DNA from: Martelella mediterranea DSM 17316
GTDB lineage: Bacteria > Pseudomonadota > Alphaproteobacteria > Rhizobiales > Rhizobiaceae
Assembly: GCF_002043005.1 (NCBI RefSeq)
Contig: NZ_CP020330.1
Coordinates: 3,366,001 to 3,430,000 of the forward strand
Reading direction: 5' to 3'
Length of the DNA: 64,000 nucleotides
Shown here: positions 7,319 to 16,200 of the stretch, piece after piece
Layout: every line of letters begins with the position of its first letter
How positions within the stretch are numbered: position 1 is the first letter of the stretch
Notes under the pieces: generated by a model
Seen by the model: only the letters and a program-made list of their open reading frames with translations
Told to the model about the DNA's origin: nothing
The model's database searches: none
Made by a program: the position numbers and the translations under genes

Positions 7319-8236
7319 CTAGCGATCCGGGACAAAGGATTTCCCGAGCGAAGCGGGCGTATTGATGAGCGTCATCCTCCGGTTCTGGGAGATGATGACG
7401 AGCACGAGGACGGTGACCACATAGGGCAGCGCCGAGAGGAATTGCGACGGAACGGCAATGCCGAAGGCCTGGGCGTGAAGTTGGCCGATCGTGACCGCGC
7501 CGAACAGATAGCCGCCGACCAGCACGCCCAAGGGCCGCCAGGAGGCAAACACCACCAGCGCAAGCGCGATCCAGCCGCGCCCGGCCGCCATGTTCTCCGA
7601 CCATTGCGGGGTGTAGACCAGCGAAAGCTGCGCGCCTGCAAGCCCCGCACAGGCGCCACCGAACATCACCGCGAGATAGCGGATGCCGATGACGTTGATG
7701 CCGAGCGCATGGGCAGATGCATGATTGTCGCCGACCGAGCGCAGCACCAGACCGCGACGGGTCTTGAACAGGAACCAGGAAACGCCGGCCACGATCGCGA
7801 TCGAGAGATAGAAGAAGATATCCTGGTCGAACAGCAGCGGCCCGATGACGGGAATGTCGGACAGGACCGGTATATCGAGCGACGGCATCTTGACGCCCGG
7901 TCTGCCGACCAGTCCCTCGCCGATCATCGCCGAAAGCCCCTGCCCCAGGATCGTCAGCGCGAGCCCCGTCGCCACCTGGTTGGCGACCAGCGTCAGCGTC
8001 AGGAAGCCGAAGAGCAGCGAGAACACGGCACCCGTGATCATCCCGGCCATCATGCCGATCCAGGGCGAGCCGGTGGCATGCGCCGCGGTGAACGCGCCGA
8101 CCGCGCCCATGACCATCATGCCTTCAACGCCGAGATTGAGCACGCCGGCGCGCTCGCACACAAGTTCGCCGATGGCCGCCAGAACCAGCGGCGTCGAGGC
8201 CGTGATGATCGTGAGCAGAATGGCTTCGACAATCAT
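7319..8236 (-). CDS. nucleoside ABC transporter permease (NupC/YufQ type)
   Basis: 305 aa integral membrane protein of the BPD_transp_2 family. The segment ERAGVLNLGVEGMMVMGAVGAF at the N-terminus is typical of the shorter permease of BMP-linked transporters, and about eight hydrophobic segments follow. It forms the membrane channel together with the preceding permease. Its ATG overlaps the stop of that gene by 4 nt (ATGA), with GGAGAAAG as ribosome site, indicating translational coupling. Likely substrates are nucleosides, based on the companion BMP protein. Confidence 0.9.
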   Translation of the reverse strand: MIVEAILLTIITASTPLVLAAIGELVCERAGVLNLGVEGMMVMGAVGAFTAAHATGSPWIGMMAGMITGAVFSLLFGFLTLTLVANQVATGLALTILGQGLSAMIGEGLVGRPGVKMPSLDIPVLSDIPVIGPLLFDQDIFFYLSIAIVAGVSWFLFKTRRGLVLRSVGDNHASAHALGINVIGIRYLAVMFGGACAGLAGAQLSLVYTPQWSENMAAGRGWIALALVVFASWRPLGVLVGGYLFGAVTIGQLHAQAFGIAVPSQFLSALPYVVTVLVLVIISQNRRMTLINTPASLGKSFVPDR

Positions 8237-9345
8237 GACGCTTTCTCCTCAACAGGCTGGCCAGGCGGCGCTTCGGACGATTTGCCCGCAAAAATCACGC
8301 GCACCTTGTAAAGGATCAGCGTGTCGCAGGAGAGCACGAAGAACAGCAGCATGCCCTGGAACACGCGCGTGACCTTGTCGGAGACGCCCATGGTGAACTG
8401 CACCCCCTCGCCGCCGATATAGGTCAGTGCCAGAACGAGACCCGCGACGATCGCGCCCAGCGGATTGAGACGACCGAGAAAGGCGACGATGATCGCGGTG
8501 AAGCCGTAGCCCGGCGAAATCTGCGGCTGCAGATAGCCGAGCGCGCCCGAAATCTCGCTAATGCCGGCAAGCCCTGCCAGACCGCCGGACAGCAGAAAAC
8601 AGAACCATACCATGCGCCGCGAGGAAAAGCCCGCGAACCGCCCCGCGCGCTGCGACTGGCCGATGACGTTGACCTCGAAACCCTTCAGGGTGAAGCGCAT
8701 CATGAACCACACTGCAAGCGCTGCCAGAATGGCCAGCGCAAAGCCGTAATGGGCGCGGCCGGAAGCCATCATTTCCGGCAGCATCGCCGCGTCGACGAAG
8801 TCGCGGGTCTGCGGAAAATTATAGCCCTCGGGATTGCGCCACGGCCCGCGCACCAGCCAGTCGAGGAAAAGCTGGGCGACATAGACCAGCATCAGCGAGG
8901 TCAGGATTTCATTGGTGTTGAAATAGTTCTTCAAAAGCGCGGGGATGCCGGCATAAAGCGCGCCGCCGGCAATGCCCATCAGCAGCATGATCGGCAACAG
9001 CAGCGGCGAGGACCACTGATAGAAATAGACCGGCACGATCGAGCCGACGATCGCGCCGACCGTGAACTGACCTTCGGCGCCGATATTCCAGATATTGGAG
9101 CGGTAGCAGACCGACAGGCCGACCGCGATCATGATCAGGGGCGCGGCCTTGATCATCAGTTCATGCAGCGACCAGACATCGAACAGCGGCCAGATGAAGA
9201 ACTGGTAGAGCGCCTCCAGCGGATCCTTGCCGAGCGCCAGAAACATGATCGCCCCGAACACCACGGTCAGCGCGAAGGCGATCACCGGCGAGAGCAGCGA
9301 AAACAGCCGCGAGGCGCCCGGGCGTTTTTCAAGTTCAATGCGCAT
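8233..9345 (-). CDS. nucleoside ABC transporter permease (NupB/YufP type)
   Basis: 370 aa if translated from the ATG at 9345. That start has GAGGAG 7 nt upstream and overlaps the 3' end of the ATPase gene. A longer frame from 9363 has a poorer ribosome site. The protein is a BPD_transp_2 permease with about ten hydrophobic segments and a short basic N-terminus. CYRSNIWNIGAEGQFTVGAI at about residues 84-103 is the family signature. It pairs with the shorter permease downstream. The two permeases, the double ATPase and the BMP protein together make a complete importer. Confidence 0.9.
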   Translation of the reverse strand: MRIELEKRPGASRLFSLLSPVIAFALTVVFGAIMFLALGKDPLEALYQFFIWPLFDVWSLHELMIKAAPLIMIAVGLSVCYRSNIWNIGAEGQFTVGAIVGSIVPVYFYQWSSPLLLPIMLLMGIAGGALYAGIPALLKNYFNTNEILTSLMLVYVAQLFLDWLVRGPWRNPEGYNFPQTRDFVDAAMLPEMMASGRAHYGFALAILAALAVWFMMRFTLKGFEVNVIGQSQRAGRFAGFSSRRMVWFCFLLSGGLAGLAGISEISGALGYLQPQISPGYGFTAIIVAFLGRLNPLGAIVAGLVLALTYIGGEGVQFTMGVSDKVTRVFQGMLLFFVLSCDTLILYKVRVIFAGKSSEAPPGQPVEEKAS

Positions 9346-10924
9346 CGACCGTCTCCTCGCCATGGACGCCGCCCATCAGCAGGCCGATCTTCTCCAGCGT
9401 CATCGTCTCCGACGGATAGCTGTCGGAAAGCCTGCCCTCGGAAATCACGGCGATCCGGGTGGCGATCTCGAAAATCTCGTCGAGATCCTGCGAGATCACC
9501 AGCACGGCCGAGCCGGCGCGGGCAAGATCGACCAGCGACTGGCGGATATGGGCGGCGGCACCGGCATCCACGCCCCACGTCGGCTGATTGACGATGATGA
9601 CCTTGGGCTTGCGGTCCAGTTCGCGGCCGACGATGAACTTCTGCAGATTACCGCCGGAAAGCGAGCCGGCTGTCGGATCCTCGCCACTCTTGCGCACATC
9701 CATGAATTTGGAAATATCGCCGGTGCGCGCCCGCGCCACCGCGCGGCGGATCATCTTCAGCGGACCGCCCGCCAGAAACGTGCCAGCCTCCGCCTCGTTG
9801 CGGGCGAGCACGAGATTTTCGGAAAGCGGCAGGCTGGTAACGGCGGCATGGCCGTGGCGCTCCTCCGGCACGAAGGCCGCGCCCAACGCGCGGCGGAAAT
9901 TGATGCCCTTGGAGCCGACCGGCTTGCCGTCGATCAGAACGCTCTGTCCGTCAGCCACCGGGTATTCGCCCGAGAGCGCGTCGAACAGTTCCGACTGGCC
10001 GTTGCCGGCAACGCCCGCGATCGCCAGCACCTCGCCGGCCTTGACCTCGAGATAGATATCCTTCAGCGCGGCGGCAAAGGGCGTGCGCGACGGCGCGCTC
10101 AGGCCCTTGGCCTCGAGCAGCACCCGGCCCGTGGTCATGGCCTCGGGCCGCTTGATCTCGGAGACCTCGCCGCCAACCATCATGCGCGCCAGAGACGCCG
10201 CCGTTTCCTCGCGCGGCGTGCAGGCGCCGGTCACCTTGCCGTGGCGCAGTACGGTGGCCTTGTCGCAGATCCGCTGCACCTCCTCCAGCCGGTGGGAGAT
10301 ATAGAGCACCGAGCGGCCCTCGGCTCTGAGCTTGTTCAGCGTCTCGAACAGCCGGTCGGCCTCCTGCGGCGTCAGCACCGAGGTCGGCTCGTCCAGAATG
10401 ATGAGGCTCGGGTTCTGCAACAGCGCCCGCACGATCTCGATGCGCTGGCGCTCGCCGACCGACAGATCGGCCACATGGGCGCGCGGATCGAGCGGCAGGC
10501 CGTATTCCACCGAAAGCCGGCGCGATTCGTCGGAAATCTCGGCCAGCGAAATGCCGGGATCAAGCGAGAGCGCGATGTTTTCCGCCACCGTCAGCGCCTC
10601 GAACAGCGAGAAGTGCTGGAAAACCATGCCGATGCCGAGCCTACGCGCATGGGCTGGCGCTTCGATGCGCACCGGCTCGCCCTGCCAGACGATCTGGCCC
10701 GCCGACGGTTCCAGCACGCCGAACAGCATTTTCACCAGAGTGGATTTGCCCGCGCCGTTTTCCCCAAGCAGAGCGTGGATTTCACCCCTGTCGATTTCGA
10801 GGTCGATCCCGTCGCAAGCGGCGAATGTGCCGAAATACTTCGTGAGACCGGAAACCGCCAACAGCGGTTGACCCGCCGGTTTCTTTACTTCGTCCAAACC
10901 GCCCTCCGGCCGCCGGCACTGCAC
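9335..10924 (-). CDS. nucleoside ABC transporter ATP-binding protein (double ABC domain)
   Basis: 529 aa from a GTG at 10924. A TTG at 10897 (L10, LDEVKK) has the better ribosome site, GGAGG about 6 nt upstream, and may be the real start. The first ABC domain has Walker A GENGAGKST, signature LSVGERQ and Walker B LIILDEP. The second has a degenerate Walker A (GVAGNGQSE), signature SGGNLQK, and NQP in place of DEP after Walker B. This asymmetry is normal for BMP- and sugar-type importers, where one site is catalytically weak. It is the first gene of the four-gene unit. The AT-richer sequence at about 10965-11000 is the likely promoter region. Confidence 0.92.
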   Translation of the reverse strand: MQCRRPEGGLDEVKKPAGQPLLAVSGLTKYFGTFAACDGIDLEIDRGEIHALLGENGAGKSTLVKMLFGVLEPSAGQIVWQGEPVRIEAPAHARRLGIGMVFQHFSLFEALTVAENIALSLDPGISLAEISDESRRLSVEYGLPLDPRAHVADLSVGERQRIEIVRALLQNPSLIILDEPTSVLTPQEADRLFETLNKLRAEGRSVLYISHRLEEVQRICDKATVLRHGKVTGACTPREETAASLARMMVGGEVSEIKRPEAMTTGRVLLEAKGLSAPSRTPFAAALKDIYLEVKAGEVLAIAGVAGNGQSELFDALSGEYPVADGQSVLIDGKPVGSKGINFRRALGAAFVPEERHGHAAVTSLPLSENLVLARNEAEAGTFLAGGPLKMIRRAVARARTGDISKFMDVRKSGEDPTAGSLSGGNLQKFIVGRELDRKPKVIIVNQPTWGVDAGAAAHIRQSLVDLARAGSAVLVISQDLDEIFEIATRIAVISEGRLSDSYPSETMTLEKIGLLMGGVHGEETVDAH

Positions 10925-11058
10925 CCGGACGCGATATGCGCGCCCTGCCCGCCATGGATTGACTAAAAATTAGGACTTCCCCTGCCCTGCGTATAAATGA
11001 AGCACAAACCCCGGTCGATGCGCAACGGTTTTGGCCGCTCCGCAAACAGATTCTTCGT

Positions 11059-11808
11059 TCAGAATTCGGCGCGCGTTTCCGCACCTCGCGCGCCGAGCTT
11101 GGGCAGGAACTGCAATACCGCGCCGATGACATAGAGATAGATGCCGCTGGCGACGAACAGCGCCTCGATCAGTTTCGGCGCGTCAAAGGACGCAAGCAGC
11201 GCATAGAACCCGGTCGCGCACCAGATGCCGAAGACGGTCAGATTGAGCGGCCTCAGACGCTTGACGCGGACGGGATGCAGGAACTGCACGGGCGCGAAGG
11301 TGAGCCCCACCGACAAAAGCACGATCGCCATCGCCACGAGCGAGGACGGCTGAATGACGAAAAACGAGAACACCACCATGTTCCAGACCACCGGGAAGCC
11401 CGAGAAGAAGTTCTCGCCGGTCTTCATGCCGCTATCGGCGTAATAGATCGCGCTGGAAACCACGATCAGCGCGGCGGCAACGAAGGACAGCGGCTCCCCG
11501 ATCATATGCGACTGATAGAGCGCAAAGGCCGGAAGTAGGACATAGGTGACATAGTCGATGATGTTGTCGAGCATGACGCCGGACCAGCTCGGCAGCACTT
11601 CGGAAACCCTCAGCCGCCGGGCGATCGGTCCGTCAATGCCGTCGACGAGCAGCGCCAGCCCCAGCCACCAGAACATCGAGACGAATCGCCCCTCGGCGGC
11701 GGCCACGACGCCGAGAAACGCCAGGAACGAGCCTGAGGCCGTCAGTATGTGAACGGAAAACGCCCGGATTTCCGCGTATGGCACTTTTCGCTGACTGAAC
11801 AATCCCAT
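11059..11808 (-). CDS. pcs: phosphatidylcholine synthase
   Basis: 249 aa inner-membrane enzyme that condenses choline with CDP-diacylglycerol to phosphatidylcholine, a pathway characteristic of rhizobia, Brucella and relatives. The CDP-alcohol phosphotransferase motif is present: D56-x2-D59-G60-x2-A63-R64, then G77-x3-D81-x3-D85. The spacer between R64 and G77 is longer than in ordinary family members, as in known Pcs proteins. The flanks are about eight hydrophobic segments. The N-terminus KVPYAEIRAFSVHILTASG is typical of Pcs. It is divergent from the UbiH-like gene across a 193-nt intergenic region. No regulator is adjacent. Confidence 0.93.
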   Translation of the reverse strand: MGLFSQRKVPYAEIRAFSVHILTASGSFLAFLGVVAAAEGRFVSMFWWLGLALLVDGIDGPIARRLRVSEVLPSWSGVMLDNIIDYVTYVLLPAFALYQSHMIGEPLSFVAAALIVVSSAIYYADSGMKTGENFFSGFPVVWNMVVFSFFVIQPSSLVAMAIVLLSVGLTFAPVQFLHPVRVKRLRPLNLTVFGIWCATGFYALLASFDAPKLIEALFVASGIYLYVIGAVLQFLPKLGARGAETRAEF

Positions 11809-12001
11809 TCGATATCCGTTTGCTGCGTCGTGCGTTGCCGGCCTGTTCCGCCGGACAATCCGGCATGCCTACCGAATTTCAGTCCAGAATGCACCAGATC
11901 GATGCGTCCTGCGAAAAAAATCTTGGCTTTCCAGAATTTTTCGCAGCAGAAACAGCCTTGCCGCATTATATCGGTATCACAACAAATGACGAGGCTCGAT
12001 T

Positions 12002-13186
12002 ATGGCGGTGCATGAAATTGCAGTGATCGGCGGCGGACCCGCCGGTATGATTACGGCCCTGGCGCTGGCGCGTGCGGGACGCGACGTCGCGCTGGTGGCG
12101 CCCGCCCAAAGCAGCGGCGACCACCGCACCACCGCGCTCATGGACCACTCCATCGCCTTCATCAACCGGCTGGGCCTGTGGAAGGATATCAAGCCCGGGG
12201 CGGCCCCGCTCAAGACCATGCGGATCATCGATGGCACCGGCCGCCTGCTGCGCGCGCCGACCGTCAGCTTCCGCTCCGCCGAGATCGATCTGGAGGCCTT
12301 CGGCTACAATATTCCGAACAGCGTTCTGGTGGCAAAGCTTTCGCAAGCCGTCGAGAACGAGGCCAACATCACCCACTTTCAGGAAGCGGCAAGCGATATC
12401 GACATCGGCAAGGACGCGGTCGCGATCACGCTCGCCTCGGGCGAAAGCCTCAATGCAGCGCTGGTCGTCGGCGCAGATGGCCGCAAGTCCAAGGTGCGCG
12501 AGAGCGCGGATATCGGCACCCGCCAATGGAGCTACAAACAGTCCGCCGTCGTCCTGAATTTCGAGCACGGCCTGCCGCACGGCGATATCTCGACTGAGTT
12601 CCACACCCGCGGCGGCCCCTTCACCCAGGTGCCGCTGCCGGAGGCCAACCGTTCGAGCCTCGTCTGGGTCATGGCATCGGCAGATGCGGAGGCTATGGTT
12701 GAACGACCGCCGGAGGAAATCGCCGCGGCGATCGAGGAGCGCATGCAATTCCTGCTGGGCGCGGTGAAAATCGACGGCTCGGTGCAGAAGTGGCCGCTCT
12801 CCTCGCTGGTCGCCAACCGTTTCGGCAAGGGCCGGATGACGCTTGTCGGCGAGGCAGCCCACGCCTTTCCACCAATCGGCGCGCAGGGGCTGAACCTCAG
12901 CCTGCGCGACATCATGCGGCTTTCCCGCATGCTGGACGGCATTGACGGCTCGACCATCTCGTCACGCACCGGCGAGCGTTATGACTTCCTGCGCAAATCC
13001 GATGTCTGGAGCCGGACGGCAAGCGTGGACCTTCTGAACCGCTCGCTGCTGGCGGATTTCCTGCCGGCGCAGCTCGCGCGCTCTGCCGGGCTCTACGTGC
13101 TCTCCGCCGTGCCGCCGCTGCGCCAGTTCGCCATGCGCGAGGGCGTGCAGCCGATGCGCGGCATCAAGGCGCTGTTTGCAAGCTGA
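12002..13186 (+). CDS. UbiH/UbiF-family FAD-dependent hydroxylase
   Basis: 394 aa flavoprotein monooxygenase. Motifs in order are the FAD dinucleotide fold GGGPAG (residues 10-15), the GADGRKSKVR motif (about 158-167), and the second FAD motif GEAAHAFPPIGAQG (about 283-296). Relatives hydroxylate the ring of ubiquinone precursors. The short length and HRTTALMDHS segment place it with the alphaproteobacterial UbiH/UbiL group, but the ring position attacked cannot be read. It lies just ahead of the RibD-like gene (17 nt gap), so the two may be co-transcribed. A role in the neighbouring pteridine-like cluster is therefore possible but less likely than a quinone role. Confidence 0.85.
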   Translation: MAVHEIAVIGGGPAGMITALALARAGRDVALVAPAQSSGDHRTTALMDHSIAFINRLGLWKDIKPGAAPLKTMRIIDGTGRLLRAPTVSFRSAEIDLEAFGYNIPNSVLVAKLSQAVENEANITHFQEAASDIDIGKDAVAITLASGESLNAALVVGADGRKSKVRESADIGTRQWSYKQSAVVLNFEHGLPHGDISTEFHTRGGPFTQVPLPEANRSSLVWVMASADAEAMVERPPEEIAAAIEERMQFLLGAVKIDGSVQKWPLSSLVANRFGKGRMTLVGEAAHAFPPIGAQGLNLSLRDIMRLSRMLDGIDGSTISSRTGERYDFLRKSDVWSRTASVDLLNRSLLADFLPAQLARSAGLYVLSAVPPLRQFAMREGVQPMRGIKALFAS

Positions 13187-13203
13187 CAAGCACCCAGGAC
13201 GCC

Positions 13204-13977
13204 GTGACAGTAAACCCGATCAATATGAGCGACGAAACCTGGCGGCGGCTCCTTGCAGTGCGCGAAGGCAGCGCGCCGCCGCCGGGGCCCGAAGGCACGC
13301 TCTACGGGCCCATCGCCGCCGCCTCGGGGCGATTCGTTCTGGCGCAGGTCGGCCAGTCGCTGGACGGGCGGGTGGCGACGCCTTCGGGAGACGCGCGCGA
13401 TATTTCGGGACCGGAGGGTCTCGCGCATCTGCATCGATGTCGCGCCCTGGTTGATGCCGTGATTGTCGGGGAGAACACCGTCAGTTGCGACGATCCGCGC
13501 CTTTCCGTGCGCCTCGTCGACGGGCCGGACCCGGCGCGCGTGGTCATTGATTGCCATGCGCGGCTAAGCGGATCTGAGGGCCTTTTCCATGACGGCGGCG
13601 CGCGGGTGATCGTTTTCCAGAGCGCCGAGGCCCGCCGCAACGATCTTCGGAATGCCGAAATCATCCCGCTTCGCCCAGAGAAAAACGGGCTTTCGCCGCA
13701 GGAGATGCTGAAGGCGCTTTCCGGACTTGGCCTGCATCGCGTGCTGGTCGAGGGCGGGGCGCGCACGATTGCCCGCTTCATCGAGGCCGGGTTGGTGGAC
13801 CGGCTTCATGTCGCCGTTTCGCCGCTGATCATCGGATCGGGCCCGAGCGGAATTTCCCTCTCCCCGGTCGAGCGCCTTTCGAGCGCGCTCCGGCCAGAGG
13901 CACAGATCTACAGTCTGGGGAGCGACATCCTGTTCGATTGCCCGCTCAAGCCACTTGTCAGACCGGCAGGGCAATGA
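13204..13977 (+). CDS. RibD C-terminal-type (DHFR-like) reductase, stand-alone
   Basis: 257 aa, GTG start with AGGA 7 nt upstream. Residues about 43-250 form a RibD_C/dihydrofolate-reductase-like domain: GQSLDGRVAT, then the segment VIVGENTVSCDDPRLSVR, then VLVEGGARTIARFIE. In riboflavin synthesis this domain reduces the ribosyl chain of a pyrimidine intermediate using NADPH. The usual N-terminal zinc deaminase domain of RibD is absent, replaced by about 40 unrelated residues. The gene is therefore not an ordinary ribD and may act with the GTP cyclohydrolase II-like protein at 17.4 kb. Its 3' end overlaps the convergent methyltransferase gene by 20 nt. Confidence 0.85.
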   Translation: MTVNPINMSDETWRRLLAVREGSAPPPGPEGTLYGPIAAASGRFVLAQVGQSLDGRVATPSGDARDISGPEGLAHLHRCRALVDAVIVGENTVSCDDPRLSVRLVDGPDPARVVIDCHARLSGSEGLFHDGGARVIVFQSAEARRNDLRNAEIIPLRPEKNGLSPQEMLKALSGLGLHRVLVEGGARTIARFIEAGLVDRLHVAVSPLIIGSGPSGISLSPVERLSSALRPEAQIYSLGSDILFDCPLKPLVRPAGQ

Positions 13978-14752
13978 GATCGGTGTGACCGATCTCGCAG
14001 CGGCTTTCCGGCGCGGCTATGGCGGCCATGCGGAAGGCGAGCCAGTCCTCGATCTCGGCCTCGCCATGCATCGACATTTCCAGCAAGGGCCGACGAAATC
14101 CTGACAGAAAGGCCTTCTGCAGCGCCGCGTCCTTTCCGTCCAGCAACCATGGGCTCTTCATCACATCGACCTGGTATCCTCCGTCTTCCAGCAAAAGATG
14201 CAGACAGGGGCTTGCCCCGGGCCCGAGCGCCGTGCCGAAGCCCTTGTCGGTCTTCTGGTGGCGGTTGAAGGCCTCGACCATATCGTCATCGAGCGGATGA
14301 CGATGCGTCCAGCGTATGATGCCGTCATAGTTCAGCGCCGCATAAAGACCGCAGCCTTGAGCTACGATTCGATCACTGAAAGCTACACAGAAGTCTTCCG
14401 AAACCAGATCGAACAGGGCCGAGGCCGTCACCACCGAAACGCCTTCCAGCGGCAATTGCTCAAGGTGGTTGAGGTCGAACTGACTGAAGGCGACCGCCGC
14501 CTCGCCACCGATAGTGTTCTCCGCCTGCTCGAGCAGAAGCGGGTCATGGTCAAGCAGCAGCCAGCTTGTGCCTTCCGGCACATGGCCTTTCAGACAGCGC
14601 CATGTCGAGCCCGTGCCGCAGCCGATATCGACAATCGCCGGCGCTGGCATGGCCTGCAGATAGCGCGACAGCTTGTCGATCAGAGCCTGGGCGCGGGCGG
14701 CTTTGTCCGCCGGTTCGCGCAGCGTCAGCCATTCGGTTTCAAAGCCGCTCAT
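13958..14752 (-). CDS. class I SAM-dependent methyltransferase
   Basis: 264 aa. Motif I VDIGCGTGS at about residues 41-49 binds S-adenosylmethionine, and the acidic LLLDHD after the second strand is motif II. The rest resembles the Methyltransf_25/11 group, with no diagnostic acceptor site. It is the last gene of a tight leftward unit (dehydrogenase, PTPS-like, glycosyltransferase, methyltransferase), overlapping the glycosyltransferase by 4 nt. Its job is probably to methylate the product of that unit. Acceptor unknown. Confidence 0.85.
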   Translation of the reverse strand: MSGFETEWLTLREPADKAARAQALIDKLSRYLQAMPAPAIVDIGCGTGSTWRCLKGHVPEGTSWLLLDHDPLLLEQAENTIGGEAAVAFSQFDLNHLEQLPLEGVSVVTASALFDLVSEDFCVAFSDRIVAQGCGLYAALNYDGIIRWTHRHPLDDDMVEAFNRHQKTDKGFGTALGPGASPCLHLLLEDGGYQVDVMKSPWLLDGKDAALQKAFLSGFRRPLLEMSMHGEAEIEDWLAFRMAAIAAPESRCEIGHTDLIALPV

Positions 14753-15792
14753 GCGATCGCCTCCAGAGACTCGGAAATGGTGCGCGCCGTATCATCCCAT
14801 CCCGGCAATCTCTCGCCCGCGCGCCGGGCCGCTGCCGCCATTTCGGCGTGAAACGCCTTGTCTGTGATCATCTTTTCAAGGGCTTCGGCAAAACCCGCGC
14901 TGTCATCGACGGGCACCAGAATGCCGGCGTCCGGCGGCACCACGTCGGGAATGGCGCCGGCGCGGCAGGCAATCACGGGCACGCCCTGCGACAGCGCCTC
15001 GGCGAACACCATGCCATATCCCTCGTAGCGGCTGGCAAGCGCGAATATATCGGCGCTGGCAAGCAGCGCGCGGGTGTCGTCGCAGTCGCCGGCCAGCAGA
15101 ATTCTGTCGTGGAGCCCAAGCGCGGCGATCTGCCGTTCGAGCGCCCGCGCGGTCGGCGCGTCCATATCCCGGCTGCCGGCAATGGTCGCTCTCCAGGGAA
15201 GGTCTTCGATCAGCTTCAGGGCGTCGACCAGCACATCATGCGCCTTGCGCGGGATCAGCGAGCCGACGGAGACAATATGCGGCGGATCGCCATCGCAGGC
15301 TGATACCGGCGCGGGGTCCGTGCCGGGAAGCGCGACGGTGATGTCGTCCGGCGGTATCGCGAACCGGCTTTCAACCTCCCGCCCGGTCTCGGGCGATGTC
15401 ACGACGATATGGCGGGCAAGGGAAAGCGCCTTGTGCTCGCTCTCTTGCAGAACCGCCTGCAGGTCGGCGTCGAGCCCGGTTTCAAGCGCCAGCGGATGGT
15501 GGACCAGAGCGACAATTCTCAAACGGGCGGACTCGCGGGCCGCCCAGCCGTCCAGAATGCCGAAGGCGAGCCCGTCTATCATCACCAGCGCCCCGTCCGG
15601 CAGAGCCGAGAGCAGACGTTCGGCGTTCTGCTTCACCGCCGAAGCGGGATGCGGAAAGCCATCGCCAAGCGCCAGCAATTCCACGTCCCAGCCAAGCGTC
15701 TCCAGACCCGCAATCATCCGTCGGTCATAACCATAGCCGCCGGTTCTGGTTGAGAGATCGCCGGGATAGGCAAAGACAAGCTTGGCCGTCAA
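14749..15792 (-). CDS. GT4-family glycosyltransferase
   Basis: 347 aa with the two-Rossmann GT-B fold. The N-terminus YPGDLSTRTGGYGYDRRM is the acceptor-side glycine-rich loop. The C-terminal donor site has SVGSLIPRKAHD (about 192-203) and the E-x7-E motif EGYGMVFAE (about 260-268), typical of retaining GT4 enzymes. The acceptor and sugar cannot be deduced. It overlaps both neighbours by 4 nt and so is translationally coupled with the PTPS-like and methyltransferase genes. GT4 enzymes that glucosylate tetrahydropterins are known in cyanobacteria. That precedent and the PTPS-like neighbour make a pterin acceptor a reasonable guess. Confidence 0.88.
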   Translation of the reverse strand: MTAKLVFAYPGDLSTRTGGYGYDRRMIAGLETLGWDVELLALGDGFPHPASAVKQNAERLLSALPDGALVMIDGLAFGILDGWAARESARLRIVALVHHPLALETGLDADLQAVLQESEHKALSLARHIVVTSPETGREVESRFAIPPDDITVALPGTDPAPVSACDGDPPHIVSVGSLIPRKAHDVLVDALKLIEDLPWRATIAGSRDMDAPTARALERQIAALGLHDRILLAGDCDDTRALLASADIFALASRYEGYGMVFAEALSQGVPVIACRAGAIPDVVPPDAGILVPVDDSAGFAEALEKMITDKAFHAEMAAAARRAGERLPGWDDTARTISESLEAIA

Positions 15793-16187
15793 AGCGCGCC
15801 CTCATACCAGCCGCGGGCGGCATGGGATTCATGGAGCGTCACCCGGATTTTCGCAATGCGGTGGCTGCCCGGCCCGAGCTTTTTCTCGCCGACGGCCGCA
15901 GCGAGCCGGTCGAAGATATGTTTCGCGATCACCTCGGTGGTCGAAATCTTGCCGTTGAAGGCTTCGACTTCGTCCAGATTCTGATAGTTGAGCGGCTTCA
16001 GCACTTCGGCAAGCGTTTCGGTCGCCGCACCGATATCGACGGCAAGGCCGTCATCATCGACATCCTCGGTGAAGAAGGCGGCATCGACCACGAATGTGGC
16101 ACCGTGCATGCCCTGGGCAGGACCGAATACGGGTCGGGGGAGGCTGTGGGCGATCATGATGTGATCGCGAACTTCGACTGCAAACAT
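15789..16187 (-). CDS. PTPS/QueD-like (6-carboxytetrahydropterin synthase family) protein
   Basis: 132 aa from the ATG at 16187 (GAGAGAAG ribosome site). A longer frame exists but is less likely. The family converts dihydroneopterin triphosphate to tetrahydropterins with a zinc bound by three histidines. Here H14 (IAHSL) and H28 (MHGA) align with two ligands, but the expected HGH motif reads HGA, so the third ligand is replaced by alanine 30. The later family motifs ISTTEVIAKHI and LHESH are kept. The usual catalytic cysteine region before HGH lacks a cysteine (FGPAQGMHG). The protein is thus probably an altered enzyme with another substrate. It lies 13 nt after the dehydrogenase gene and 4 nt into the glycosyltransferase. 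Confidence 0.82.
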   Translation of the reverse strand: MFAVEVRDHIMIAHSLPRPVFGPAQGMHGATFVVDAAFFTEDVDDDGLAVDIGAATETLAEVLKPLNYQNLDEVEAFNGKISTTEVIAKHIFDRLAAAVGEKKLGPGSHRIAKIRVTLHESHAARGWYEGAL

Positions 16188-16200
16188 GGCTTCTCTCTTT

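Noticed and set aside
13958..13977. Frameshift or assembly error where the reductase and methyltransferase genes overlap
   Set aside because: Both proteins end normally for their families. A 20-nt convergent overlap is compatible with real gene ends.
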